From: Collybiopsis luxurians FD-317 M1
Taxonomy: Eukaryota > Basidiomycota > Agaricomycetes > Agaricales > Omphalotaceae
Reading direction: 5' to 3'
Length of the DNA stretch: 63,057 nucleotides
Assembly: GCA_000827265.1 (NCBI GenBank)
Contig: KN834854.1
Location: 1-63,057 of the forward strand
In this document: in pieces, positions 33,932-45,565 of the stretch
Position numbering within the stretch: the stretch's first letter is position 1
Layout of the letters: each line of letters starts with the position of its first letter
Notes under the pieces: model-generated
What the model saw: only the letters and a program-made list of their open reading frames with translations
The model's database searches: none
Told to the model about the DNA's origin: nothing
Program-made: the position numbers and the translations under genes

Positions 33932-35859
33932 ATGTCTTTGTCTCAATTGTTTACTGACCAGCCCATTGTGTTGTCTAGTAATTCAGGAGGGTCAAAGCCC
34001 CAACTCATCATCAAGGTTCTGCAGACTCTCCAATCGGCGTCCCTGGTTCCCTTCTCCAATGCTCTTCCCTCTGCTCCCCCAGCAGCCAAGAAGATGCGAC
34101 ATGTGGCCTTTGAGTGCAGTACGCATCTCAGCTATCCCTCAATTTCCATTACAGACTGCATTCCCTCTTCCCTTCCTACCAGCCTCCAGCCTATTTACAA
34201 GGATGCTTATCTCACCAATTCAAGTCCCAAGGTTTTGGATAGGGTAGCTGCCAATGAGTGGAAGAGTATTTTCGGACATTACCCATCTTGCAAGTACTGC
34301 ACCTTGCATAACCTTCACTCCACTTGCTCCCTTTGCCCCAATTCCTTGTCGTGTGCCACTTGTGAAGTGAACTATCCTTCTAGCAAGAAGTTCTGTTCTT
34401 TCAAGAGTGTCTTTCGACTCCTTCAATTCCATATCCTTGCTAAACTCCCCCTCATTGTTGCCTATTGTTTCATGTCAAGTCAAAGACTATTCACTATTCG
34501 GGATGAGGAATGAACTGCCTTAGCGATGGGGTTATGAAATGTTCTGTACTATTGTAATCATCCAGAGGAATTGGGATTAGCGTTGGACAGACCGAGGGCT
34601 CCAGAGGGCAAAAGGAAAGCTGGTGAGTCTGATGAGTCTGTGGTTAATATAAGTACTCATTAGCTTTCTAGTTGTCTCTTCAAATGCCTTTCAAAAGAGT
34701 CAGCTCCTTCGACAGGAGAGGGTGCATTTAGGGGAGCCAAGTCGCAAACCAGTTGTTCTGGCTTCATCTCATAAGGGGAAGGAGGTTGTTCATGACCCCA
34801 TAGATGTTGATGTGGAAATGGAAGCTCCGGAGGAACTGGATGCGATGAATTTAGATTACCCAGAAGAAGCCCCACCTCCTCCTACTCCCATTCCTACAGC
34901 ACCTGCTCCTGTTTGGAAAGCCATTGACACTTGATCCTATAGCAAGGTTTCCAGTTTGAAAACATGGTTTTTTGAACCTCTTGTCAAGCAAGTCCCTTCC
35001 AATGGCTCTTCTCTGACTTGGGACAAAAGTAAGTCTTGGTTTTAACTTTTTTGTATGTCCATTCTAATTGGCCTTTTTAGTGGTACAAACTGCCATCGAA
35101 CATGTAGTTACAAGGATGGCATTGTTGTTTGCTGGTCCCGGGAGGAAGATGCTTGAGCAGGATTTGTGGGCTCTGGTGGATGGAATGATTCAGGGCACAT
35201 TCACAGGCCTCGAAGAGCAATTGGTGCGTAATCCCATACTTTTGCAGATTTATCAAGTTGTTTACTGTTCTTTTATGTTCCTTTTTTAGCAGCACTCCCC
35301 TTCCAAACCACCCGCTTCATTCTCAAGCAAGTCCCTGCTTCAATTCGTCGAGTCACTAACCATTGTCAATATGACCTCTGCAAACATCATCAATTCCCAA
35401 CAGGACAAGCTCCTCTGAGTGTATCGGGGGTATCAGACTTTGACCCAATTGGCAGAGTGTACCAAGGCCAAAAACCTCCAATTGAAGGAGCAAGTGTCTT
35501 CATGGGACAGTCAGTTGAAGGAGAAGGATGAAGAACTAACTTGTCTGAAATCCTTCGTGAGGCATTTCAAGGGTGACATTCAGTCATCGGTGAGTTTCTT
35601 CCTTCTTGTTTGACTGACTTAGGGTTTAATGGAATTTTTGTAGGAGACTCAGCAATTAAGGGGAGCAATGGAATCTCAGGATAGTGAGATAGAGGAGTTG
35701 AAGAAGAAGTTGGCTGCAAGTGAGGAGGCCCATTGAGTCGCAGCAGAGGAGTCAAAGTTGTGAGATGAAGAACTTGCCCAATTTCAACAGCTTTTTGAGT
35801 CAGTCCAAGGGCAGTTTGCTGCTGCCTCACCTACAAAGCTTTCTTCCAGTAGTTCCTAG
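33932..35859 (+). CDS. Antisense accessory gene A of gypsy element 3: Cys-rich and coiled-coil protein
   Basis: Lies between the integrase end and the 3' LTR of gypsy 3, on the strand opposite to gag-pol. The start MSLSQLFTDQPIVLSSN is at 33932. Residues about 110-160 form a Cys-rich block (CKYCTLHNLHSTC, SCATC, FC) that could bind zinc. Introns have canonical ends: GTGAGT at 34622, GTAAGT at about 35029 ending TTTTTAG at 35080, another about 35224-35290, and GTGAGT at 35590 ending TTTGTAG at 35643. Downstream exons give a Pro/acidic linker (EAPEELDAMNLDYPEEAPPP), TAIEHVVTRMALLFAGPGRK, then coiled coil (LQLKEQVSSWDSQLKEKDEE, DSEIEELKKKLAASEEAH). TGA codons after 34510 and one near 35735 show partial decay. 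The function is unknown. Confidence 0.6.
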
Positions 35860-36157
35860 GACTTTCAGCTCATAGATTTCTTGTATATTGATAGATCCCT
35901 ATTCCAAATTTTTTGTACTTCCCTTCCTTAATTAAATCTTTTTCTTTTTTGGGCCCCTCCTTTGTGTGAATAAGAAATTGCCCTGGGTTCAAAATAAGAG
36001 ATCTCCTGAGAATCAAAGTATTCAAAAATTTCCATAAGGTGTATGCATGTGGCTGCACGTTTTGTTCCTTATTAGGTTCGTATTGGGCATCCTTGTCTTG
36101 ATAAAAGGACACTTTTCAAGACTATTCCTCTATCCTCCTTTTGAGATCCTCCCTTGT

Positions 36158-37081
36158 CATGGCTTCCCCTTCTTCCTTTGACTCTGCTTCATTCCTAGAT
36201 CATCTTGCTGATGCTGCTGAGAGTATCTCTCAAGTCATATCTGATCAGGACGTCCTTGAGAACCAAGCTCGTTGTGAGTTTGGGCAACTGCAGAGGGTTG
36301 TCGAGGGTCAATCCAATGAGATCCATGAGTTGCAAGAACTCTTGAGTTGAACCACACAGGAATTTGAAGATAAGATGCTCGAGTCATCTGTATGTCTTTT
36401 CAACTTGTCGTAGGGTTTCCATGGCTCACTGATCCTTCCTAGCAAGATGCCCAGAAAGCCAGATATCTTCATGAAACTGCTGAAGTGACCATTAAGGAGT
36501 AAGATCGGGTTATTAAGGAGTTGTGAGACTCTCTCGTCAAGTCCCACAACCTCCAACTGGCTGCTGAAGCTTTGGCCCAGGGGTGTGGAGTTGAATTATC
36601 TCGATTTCACAGCATTTACAAGGAGCTTTGTTGTCTCTTGAATATTGGAGATCTGCCCTTGGAACCAGTGACTACCAGCACCGTTGCCCCTATGGACATA
36701 TGGGGTGGTCCTTCATCTGAATCCTTTCCTTTTGAGATGAAGAGTGACTCCACTCCCAATTCCCTATTCAATTTCATTCCTTCTCTTGATACCACTTCCC
36801 TTCCCAGTACTCTTGTCAAGACTCGCAATACATCTCCTGTAGTGATCTTTTTGTCTGGTCACCTTAATGCCTACTTTGTTTGCACCGGGGAGGATCCTTT
36901 GACCTATTTGTTGGCCGAGAAGAATGAAGATGAATGGCGGATCCCAGCCTCCATATGGCTCTGTCCTTGCAGAATATACAGGAGCAGATGGAGATCGAGC
37001 ATGTTGAGGATTTATATGCCTGGGAACTGGAGGAAGTATTTGGAATCCCTTTTGATGTTTGAGCTGAACATGATGAATTAA
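36158..37081 (+). CDS. Antisense accessory gene B of gypsy element 3: coiled-coil protein
   Basis: Starts MASPSSFDSASFLDHLADAA at 36158 and continues with heptad-rich sequence (NQARCEFGQLQRVVEGQSNE, IHELQELL). An intron GTATGT...CCTAG (about 36390-36444) precedes QDAQKARYLHETAEVTIKE. The last exon (36572-37081) has CGVELSRFHSIYKELCCLLN, then a Pro/Ser-rich stretch and an acidic segment. Stops at 36348, 36500 and 36525 indicate decay. It converges tail to tail with the chromodomain-bearing integrase of the same element. It may be the 3' half of gene A or a separate gene. A related coiled-coil gene sits at the same place in gypsy 4. Confidence 0.5.
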
Positions 37082-37254
37082 GCGAGTCGTCCTTTGACTA
37101 GTCCTTCCATTCCAGCCTTCTGTACCTGTATATCCCAATCTATGCCCACTGTATGCTTTATTTCCCTGAAATAGAATCGTGAACTTGTTATGATTTTTGA
37201 TAATAATAAAGAGAAATGTGTCAAGAAATTGGAAACGAAAACTTGAAGTATTGC

Positions 37255-37280
37255 TTTTACCCCCCCTTTAAGGTTGGGGT
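37255..37280 (-). other. Internal polypurine-like tract of gypsy 3
   Basis: The minus strand reads CCTTAAAGGGGGGGTAAAA, shortly downstream of the chromodomain. This is where a simpler chromovirus would have its 3' LTR. A similar tract follows the chromodomain of gypsy 4. Confidence 0.5.
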
Positions 37281-37309
37281 TTCAATTTTGAGAGTTGTTT
37301 CTCCCAATT

Positions 37310-38640
37310 AAATGACAGCTTCAGCTGCCTGTCTCAACTCCCTTTCCTCCTTGTCTCGCAGGGCTAGGCTTTTGAGTTCTTTGAGGAGCTCGAGAGGTAA
37401 CTTTCATTTCCTCAGATGTGCTTTCTCCCACTCGTGAATCAAATCAATACTTCCTACCATACCTTTCCAGGGAATCCAAGATTCCTTGTTGTACCCTTTC
37501 CATTTGATTAAATACTGGATTCCTCTGTCCATTTCTCCTGTTGGACAACTATCTTTTATTGATTTGACCTTGTATTCCAGTTCCCCTTTGATGTAGATTG
37601 GTGGGAGAGGTGATACAACTTGCTGGAAAGGATCTGGGTGGTGGGGTTTTAGTTTATCAACATGGAATACATTGTGGATTTGTTGTAGGTCCCCCAGTAA
37701 CTTGAGTCAATATGTGTGAGATCCTATTTTATCGAGTATCATATAGGGTCCTGTCCACTTGTGATCCAATTTTTTGGTAGGCCTTCTTGTTCAGATGTTA
37801 CCCATATCCAACCAGACTTGGTTGCCCTTTTTCCAATCAGGATTTCTGGCATGGTGGTGATTGAACTGATTCACTGCTGCTTTGTTTGCTTCGTATATTT
37901 GTTGTTTTAAATATTTGTGTATTTCTTTTAACTTGGTAGCATACTGGTTTGCTTCTGAGTCATTCACCTTTGATAGGTTAATCGAAAGTTTCAGATGATA
38001 TCCTTTATTTGCAAAGAAGGGTGTTAATCCTGTAGTTGAATGGGGAGTGTTGTTGTATACAAATTCTGCGATAGGTAATAAAGCATCCCAGTTGTCTTGG
38101 TTGTAAGATGTATAGATTCTTAGGTTGTACTATATGGTCCATTGAAATTGAGCTCCAGGGTCTTTGCCCAATGGTAGAGGTTTCAGATTCCCATATCAGA
38201 GAGTTCTTCTAGCCTTGGATCTTATACAAGTATGGCAGCTTTGTACATAGTGATGTATGTCGTTGCTGCTTCCATTCCAAAAGAACAACTGATTGAGTAT
38301 CTTTTTTGTTTTCTTCTCACCCAGATGACCTCTGAGTGTGTGATCATGATAGGCAGATAGTATGTTTCATCGAAGGTCTGTGTCATTAGGGACATATATA
38401 TGACCTTGTCATTTAAGTAACCCATTTTTGAATACCACATTTTTAATCTTTCCTTCTCAAATCTGCTTTATTGTGTCTCACATGAACTCGTCCTGTTCCA
38501 CCTTTTGAATCTGTTCTAATAACAAATCCTCATTCAAAAGCAATGCTGCATTGAGTCATTCCAGAGGAATCAACATTTGCTCTCTTGCTGCTCTAGCAGA
38601 GTCCCTATCAATTCCTTTCTTTGGGTATACATCTGCTTGT
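37310..38640 (-). pseudogene. Gypsy 3 integrase with chromodomain, catalytic core deleted
   Basis: On the minus strand the HHCC zinc-binding region reads HDHTLRGHLGEKKTKKILNQ, then IHHYVQSCHTC (about 38350-38240). The start of the core, SMDHIVQ, keeps the first catalytic Asp, but the sequence then jumps at about 38125-38145 to YNQDNWDALLPIAEFVYNNT. The second Asp and the Glu, present in gypsy 4, are gone. The C-terminal part follows (KGNQVWLDMGNI, HNVFHVDKLKPHHPDPF), and then a chromodomain (about 37590-37410) with YLIKWKGYNKESWIPW. Such chromodomains direct integration to heterochromatin. Without a core, this copy cannot integrate itself. Confidence 0.8.
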
Positions 38641-39944
38641 CTTGTCAAAGCATCTGGTTTTTCTCCCAAAGTTCCTGGTTTATAGTTAATTCAAAAGTCG
38701 AATCCTGACAATGCCTCTGACCACCTCGCTTGTCTTGCCAACAGCTGTTTGGTAGTTGTAAACCACTGCAGGTTATTGTGATTGGAATAAACTTGGATTT
38801 GGAATCTTGAACTGTTACAATAGGCTCTCCATACTTTAAAACATTCCACAATAGCCAGTAATTCCTTGTCATAAATGTTGTCATTTATTTCAGCTGGTAT
38901 CATGGAGTGAGTATGAAAAGCAATTGGATGTATTTCTCCAGTTTTTGGATCCAGCTGAGACAATATTCCTGCTATTGCCCAATCTGATGCATCACATTCC
39001 AGAATAATTGGAAGTTCTGGATTGAAATGTTGTAGCACCGGGGCATGTGTAAAGGCATTTTTTAATAAGTCGAAACACTTTTGACACAACTTGTCCCAAT
39101 GCCAAATAGCATCCTTTCGCAGTAGTGACATTAGGGCTTTCGTTATGCTGCTATAATTGTCAATAAATCTGCAATAGAAATTTGCAAAACCCAAGAATGA
39201 TTGCAGTTCTTTTATATTCTGTGGAACCTTTTTTGTCATCCAAATAAATGAGAATGTTGTCCAAGTAAATAACCACACATACATCCAGTAAATCATGGAA
39301 AATGTCATTCATAAAAAATTGGAAAGCCAAGGGGGCATTTGTTAATCCAAAGGGCATGATATCGCATACGAAACACTATTTTCCATTTGTGGCCTTCTGC
39401 TATTCGGACATTGTTATATCCTGCTCTCAAATCAAGTTTTGTAAAGTATTTTGCCCTTTGTAGTTGGTCAATGAGTGGGCCTATAAGGGGTAAGGGATAC
39501 CTATTCTTCCTTGTGATTTGATTCAAGGCCCAATAGTCAACACAAAGCCTTAGGCTTCCATCCTTCTTTTTTACAAATAGAACTGGAGCCCCAGCAGGCA
39601 AGTTGGAGGCTCTAATAAACCCTTTCCCTAGCATATCATCTATGTAATCCTTTAGGGCTTTTAGTTCCATTTCCAACATGTTATAGAGTTTCCCAAAGGG
39701 AGGGGCTGAGTCCCCTTCCATCTTGATTTTTAAATTGGACAGTGTGGAGTTAAGACCTTTGCCTCTCCTGGGGAGAACATGTCCAAGAAGTTCCAATACT
39801 TCTTGGGAACATGTTTGAGTATCTCTTCTTTGTCTTTTCAAGATTCTCCAGTCTCTGCTTCTGTTGGAAGTTTTTCTGTAGCTTCCCTATTTCCTCGAAT
39901 CGACTCATGAGTTGCAGCTTTTTCTGTATTAGTGGTATCATCAT
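38641..39944 (-). pseudogene. Gypsy 3 reverse transcriptase and RNase H
   Basis: Reverse transcriptase motifs in order on the minus strand: LPAGAPVLFVKKKDGSLRLC (about 39600-39540), YWALNQITRKNRYPLPLI, FTKLDLRAGYNNVRI (about 39440-39400), MPFGLTNAPLAFQFFMND after a frame change (39357), and VVIYLDNILIYLDD, where the catalytic YxDD has become YLDN. RNase H follows in frame 39308-38691 with LECDASDWAIAGILSQ, NDNIYDKELLAIV and QVYSNHNNLQWFTTTKQLLA. The first two acidic residues are kept, while the usual D of the last motif reads N. At least one frameshift and these substitutions imply an inactive enzyme. Confidence 0.85.
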
Positions 39945-40200
39945 TATTCACTGTGGTGTTATGCAGGAAATAGGCAGGCATCCCATCTCATATTATAGTG
40001 TCCATTGCAGCTGCACTTATGAGACTTACTGCCTTGCCTGGGAGGTTTGGACCCATTCTCCTTTCGACCTTTTTGGGTTTTCCTATCTTCATCCCTCATT
40101 TTGTACATTTTCTCCGTTGCTGGAGTGCAGAGGTTTTTGAGATATTTAATACCCTTGTCAACAGGCCTTGTGGAATAGAATCCTGATGCAATTTTCTGAC

Positions 40201-40425
40201 TCATTTATATATCCACCTCCATTTCTGCTTGTATGCTGGCAGTTTCGAACTTCTTTTGTCAATCCTTTCTGCCCAAGCTTTCAATGCTTTCTCAGAGTAA
40301 CCATTTCCCTTGTCCCCTATATTGTATTTATTTTTCCATTTTTTGAGATCCTTGTCGTAATCATTAGCCCAATTTGTATAAATCAACCATTCGTTGAATT
40401 CCAAAACCAATGAGTCTACATCCAC
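40201..40425 (-). pseudogene. Gypsy 3 linker between protease and reverse transcriptase
   Basis: A 74-codon minus-strand frame, rich in Lys/Trp/Tyr (DYDKDLKKWKNKYNIGDKGN), lying between the protease and RT frames. It shows no independent domain and is probably the polyprotein linker or a lineage-specific insertion. Confidence 0.4.
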
Positions 40426-40554
40426 ATTTTCTTCTTCATTTAGTTGTTCATTATAGGCTGATTCATCTTTTGAGTCAGGGATTGATGTATCCTGCTTCTC
40501 GCTAGTATTCGAGTTCCATGTACCGGTGAACGAATCAACTAGTGAAGCTGAAAT

Positions 40555-40991
40555 TCATTCTCTTCCTTGGAATGTCAAAGTCAAATCCTTCCAATTTATT
40601 CCAGGATTGAATTCTTTGAGCCATGGTAAACCTAACACAATAGGAGCCATTGGGTGTAGTTGGGTTATTAGGAATTTGACTGTTTGAATTGAACTGTCGG
40701 TGAAGCTGATAGTATCTTTAAAAATTTTTGTTATATCCCCTGCCGAAGTTGGCTGTCCATCGAATAATTCAAGTGGAATTGGAGTATGCAAATCAGAGAT
40801 ATTTTTGGGAATTTTTCTGCAAGGTTTTTATCAATAAAAGAATGAGTCACGCCCAAATCAATAAGAGTATTATAGCTTAAATTTTTGGAATCAGAGAAGG
40901 GGAAATGTGTCAAGATGAGAAATGAGTTGTTAGAGCAAGACAAGAGATGAGCTGGAGATGTTTTTTCTATTACTGCCCCATGACAGACCAC
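40555..40991 (-). pseudogene. Gypsy 3 aspartic protease
   Basis: The minus-strand frame starting at 40991 gives LIDLGVTHSFIDKNLAEKFP, in which the expected D-S-G active site reads D-L-G, a single base from Ser. After a frame change, 40791-40555 gives PIPLELFDGQPTS, PIVLGLPWLKEFNPGINWKD and TLTFQGRE, the C-terminal half of a gypsy protease. It is non-functional as read. Confidence 0.75.
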
Positions 40992-41023
40992 TTGAGCAGG
41001 GTTTTTTGGATTCCAGGCTGCTC

Positions 41024-43768
41024 TCAGTGTGTCTCTGGAATCCCCTCCACTTTTCCTGAGTCATTTTCTATCTTGACATTCCAAATCTCAATAAATGTTG
41101 CAAACAATTCATTGTCCATCTGCTTGATCCAGGCCAGTTTCACCTGTGCATCTTGTGCAGGATCAAATAATCTGAAATATGATGTAAATTCCACAACAAA
41201 GTCAATCCAAGTACAGAGAGCAGGGACAGGGATCCCAGCCTCTTCCTGTTTCAGCAAATTATTGTAGTGAGTAGCTGCTGCCCCTGTCAGATATGAGACA
41301 GCAAAACCAATTTTATCTGAGTCGTTCTCATAGATAGTAGGTTTGGCCATGAAAGTGCAAAAACTTGTGAGAGGAAAGGTTCCCATTTCCACCTATTAGA
41401 ACCATCGAAAGGGTCAGGTTTTTTGACATCGAGTTTTGCTTCCTTATTTAATTGATCTTTTTGCTGATCGAATTCTGGAATCTGACTTGCGTCTCATCCT
41501 GCAGGACCCAGTTCTCCTCTCTCACCTCTGGGGCCTCATACAGCTACCCATCCATTTGCCGGGTGCCAATATGCGTTGTGATTTGAACCCCAATTGTCAG
41601 GATTGTCAGGTGGTCCTCCTGGGCTACCTGGTCCTCCTGGTCCCCCCAGTCCCCCTGGTCCACCACCTCCAGATCCCCCTCTAAAACTGCCATTTCTACT
41701 ACCTCTTTCTCTTTCCAAATTTCTGTCACTAATTCCTCCTGTCTGCATGACTCCTCCATACGGAGGTCCTCCTGGAGGTCCTCCTGGAGCTCCTGCTACT
41801 ACATACCTTCTGTAGGTACTGGCATGATTTGAGTAGTCATACATTGGCTCCGCTACGTAGGGTCTATATTCTCGAGTCCCCGATCTCTAATATTGTTCAG
41901 CTGGAACTCTTGCAGATTCCTGATGCATTGAGATGATAGGGTGATAATCATTTGTTACTCATCCGGGTGTTCTATGTGGAATTGCAGGTATCGAGTTGAA
42001 ATTTCTGCCAGTCAGATGGACATATTGCCTAGGAGCAGCTGTAAATACAGGTGGAGTGAATCCTGCAGCCTGAGGAGCAGTTTCCACAACTACTGGTGGT
42101 GGGACATGCACTGTTTGTTAAACTGCAGGCTGTTGAGGGGGAACTTCTATGGTTCTCGGTGGTTGGGAAATCTGGCAACTCAATTCCCTAGTGAAAGGAT
42201 TAACCACTTTCCCTATACCCTTTACATTTTGTAGGGGGGTGAATTCCTTTTTCTCTAGTGGGGGCATTGGGTGTCGAGTCTTGAGAGCTGAAGGGCAAAG
42301 CTGGTCTTCGGAAAATGAGAGATCCCAGTGATCTCGACTTCTCATGAAGTTAAATCCTTCATTCTTGAATTTGTTCCTTTCCCTTGAAGGTGGGGCATAT
42401 GCCATATTCCACTGTTTTACCTGACCTGGTCCCAACATCTCCCATTGGTTTTGCTGTTCACTGACTTGGGCCATGTTTCCAGGATCTGAATATTGAGACA
42501 AGAAAGGAATTCCTGGTCCAGTGGTATTTGGGGAGTTCACCAAACCCCTTGCATTCCAACCTGGTCCTTCCAACTGATTATTCTCATGGAAAGCTTTGGG
42601 TATTTCTCTCCTATGATATGTCAGACCGTCAGTCCTGTATCCCAAATGATTCAGCCATAATGTTGAGTTCCCAAACCCCATCGGCTGTCCTCACCTGGTG
42701 TTCACCCCTTTCTTCAGGTACTATTAACAGCCTGCAGTCCAGATCAGTGGGTGGAAGTCATCTCGACTCTTCCAGATCCTCATAACTTGGAGTAGTAGTA
42801 TTTCCCATAGATCTACAATACTCCTTTGCCACCTGAGCTATTTTCTGCTGGTCCCAAAATTGACTGGTATAACTGTAACACCCAATAAGGTCGTCTGCTC
42901 TTGTGTATCATCCTTGTTCCACTTTATCTAGTAATGATAATGTAGGAGAGTTTAGCATTCTCCTCTTTTCATTATCCACTATTGTATTGAGCAGAAAATT
43001 GATTTGAGAGTTTTGTATTGACTCGAGATGCCTCATGGTGGCCTTGTTCACCATTTCCATTCATTTGGGATCCATAATCAGTTGTGATAGCCATAGGGCT
43101 CCTTTGCATACTTCTTTCAACTGGAATATTTCATTATTTATTCCATTAGGTAGCTGGGAAGGTCATTGCATCAAATGTTTCTGAAAATAGGCAGCTAGTA
43201 CCTAGAAATTGTCCTTTGTTTCTGGGTCTCAACCATTAATAATTCAAATATAGTGTTGCATTGCCTTTATTAATTCAAAACATGTGCATTGATTGATTTG
43301 AAGTAGATCAACCAATTGATGTATTAATTCTGTTGATGGTACGACACAAACATTCAGGTAGAGAGGAGACATTAAGGAACTCTCGCAGTTCCAACTCTGT
43401 GTCTCCTTCACAAATTCTTCTGTCATTGGAGGAGCAGGCAACGGACTGCTTTGCTCCAGCAATGAGACGGTTCTTCTACTTATATCGGGGATTGGACTCA
43501 ACAATCCCTGAGCCTGTATTGCATCGCTTTCTACTATCGGAGTAGACCATTTTAAATTGAATGGAGACTGTGGGCCCCTTAATGAGAGTGGACCTGATGG
43601 GTATAACCCCTGACTTGTCTCTTGTTCTGATTGTTGCAATGCAAATTTAGATTCTTCTTCTCTTGGTGTGAGAGGAAGTGGACATCTGATATGTTCTAAT
43701 GGGGAGATGACCTCATGTCTTGCTCCTATGGATGTATATTGTGATCCTCTCATCCCAAATGTGCTCAT
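41024..43768 (-). pseudogene. Gypsy 3 gag region
   Basis: Three frames on the minus strand. An N-terminal frame (43768-43244, MSTFGMRGSQYTSIGARHEV) is Pro/Ser-rich. A middle frame (42681-42118) is Asn/Gln-rich. A Gly/Pro-rich stretch (41844-41536) with repeated GGPGG-type triplets leads into the gag core, 41392-41024, with KPTIYENDSDKIGFAVSYLT, GAAATHYNNLL and CTWIDFVVEFTSYFRLFDPA. No clear zinc knuckle was found before the protease. The gag start lies only about 7 bases from the antisense gene at 43775, and no 5' LTR is present, so the element is 5'-truncated or fused. Confidence 0.75.
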
Positions 43769-43774
43769 TTAGAC

Positions 43775-45255
43775 TCACACAAAACTGACCAACAGCTGGC
43801 TGAGGAGGCAGAAGTTTCATTTTTCATTAGCACTTGACACTGCAGGTTCCAGGAACTTTCCAATAGTTGGGTAGCAACAAATGCCGAACTTGCTCAAAAC
43901 AAAGATGGAGTGGCTCAATTGTTGTCTCAGAATCAGGAACAATTGGAGATCATCAATAATCTGAAGGAGGAGTTGAAAGAGTCTTATGAGGAGTTAGGAT
44001 GCATAACTTGGTGACTTGACAAGATGGATTTGTTATTGTCTACTCAAGCTTACTTGATTGAATTGCAGAAGAGAGATTTATTAGAGATGGATAACCTAAA
44101 ATGTAGGTTGAACTTGGTATTAGTTGCTCAGAAGAATCAAGTGGACTTTGAACAGCTTTTCAGTGTCAAAGTGCATGTCTCTTTTGTCCTTGCTTTTCTG
44201 TTGCTTATTTTCTACTTCCAGGATGCCCCTCTAAGGTTTCACAAAATGTTGGAACACATCAATACATTAGAGCAAGAGAACGGAGGTCTGACTCAGGCAA
44301 ATGAGGGCCTGGAATGCCAGCTTAGGGAGAAAGAGGAGACTGTGGGAATGAGGGGCAAGGCTCGTCTCACTTCTCAGCAGAGCATTCAAGAGCATCAGCA
44401 TGAGAATTTGACTCTGGAAGCTCATACTCATTTCTCACAGGAGAATGTGGACTTCCTGCATTCACAAGTGGTTTCCCCTTCCAACAGTCAGAATCAACTT
44501 TGGGAGATCCTCACTAAACAGGATAGGGATTACCAGGAGGCTATTGTGGCTCTCAGAATCTTGGCTAATTGGGTCCAAGATTTGCATCACTCAGATGCCT
44601 CTGATTTCCTTCAGCTTTTTGGGATCAATTCAGAGGCAGGTTATATCATCTACAAGGTGAACTTGTATCTTTGATTGACTGTGAACCTAGCAACAATCCT
44701 AAAATAGCCATCAAACAACTTTTCAGCTTCAGGCTCTCTTGGACACCCTGATTACTCAAAGTTATGCATCTTTCCTCCAGTCCTCATATTATGTGGCTTC
44801 CCAAATTCAATATTCAATCCATGCCCATTGTTGTCAAGCTCTTGCCATTCTGCCCAAATACCAGCAGAAGAACCATTCTGATATGCCCTTCCTTTCTGGA
44901 AGTGTTCCCTTAGCTCCCTTCTCTTCTCCTCCCTCACCCAAAGCACTGTTGATGTCCCCTTTCCCTTCCATGCTCACTGCTCATTGATGGGACCAAATTG
45001 ATACTCTGTATCCTCCTGCTATGCCTATTGCTTCTCCCTCTGGTATGGAGAAATTCCTCAACCATGTTCAAGATGTCCTCTGACAGTCCCTACAACTCTC
45101 CTACTTTTACCTACAATTCAATTCTCAATGGACCCATGACTCCTTCCTCCACTACCTATTCTCTTTCCCCTTCTGATGTACAACCTGTATTTCTTTGTCA
45201 CAAAGATGGCAACATTTTTTGTTTAATCTCCAAAGTCCCTCTGTATATGAGCTGA
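43775..45255 (+). CDS. Antisense coiled-coil accessory gene of gypsy element 4
   Basis: It is the equivalent of gene B in gypsy 3: plus strand, tail to tail with a chromodomain integrase, long heptad sequence and short introns. Exons: TDQQLAEEAE up to about 43818, intron ending ACACTGCAG at about 43848, then FQELSNSWVATNAELAQNKD and LEIINNLKEELKESYEELG. An exon follows at 44024-44165; the intron ending TTCCAG at 44220 precedes DAPLRFHKMLEHINTLEQEN and a long coil (to 44655, HSDASDFLQLFGINSEAGY). A GTGAAC...TTTCAG intron (44656-44727) precedes LDTLITQSYASFLQSSYYVA. TGA codons at about 44014, 44985 and 45080 show decay. The 5' part is cut off at the gypsy 3 gag border. Confidence 0.55.
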
Positions 45256-45565
45256 CATGGCAGAGAGTTTTGTATGAGTAGAGTTTTTGTTACTTTCCCT
45301 TTGTTACACAATCTAAATGTCCAATCGTTTGAATTTTTTTAGTGAAAATGTTGTCCAAAAGAAATCAATGAGTTAAAAGAAAAAATATAGAGTTTGAAAA
45401 GAAACTAGATGAATTAGAATAAAATGCAAATAGAAGAAAAGCTTGTTACTCTTGGGAAAAATGAAAGAAAGACAGAACATTGGAAACTTTGTTGCACTTG
45501 CACAAGTCAGAAGGATTTAGAGATCAGAAGAAACAAAACATCAATAAGCATGTTGCACTAGTGCA

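Noticed and set aside
41594..41815. Collagen-like Gly/Pro plus-strand ORF
   Set aside because: It mirrors the Gly/Pro-rich linker of gypsy 3 gag on the minus strand.
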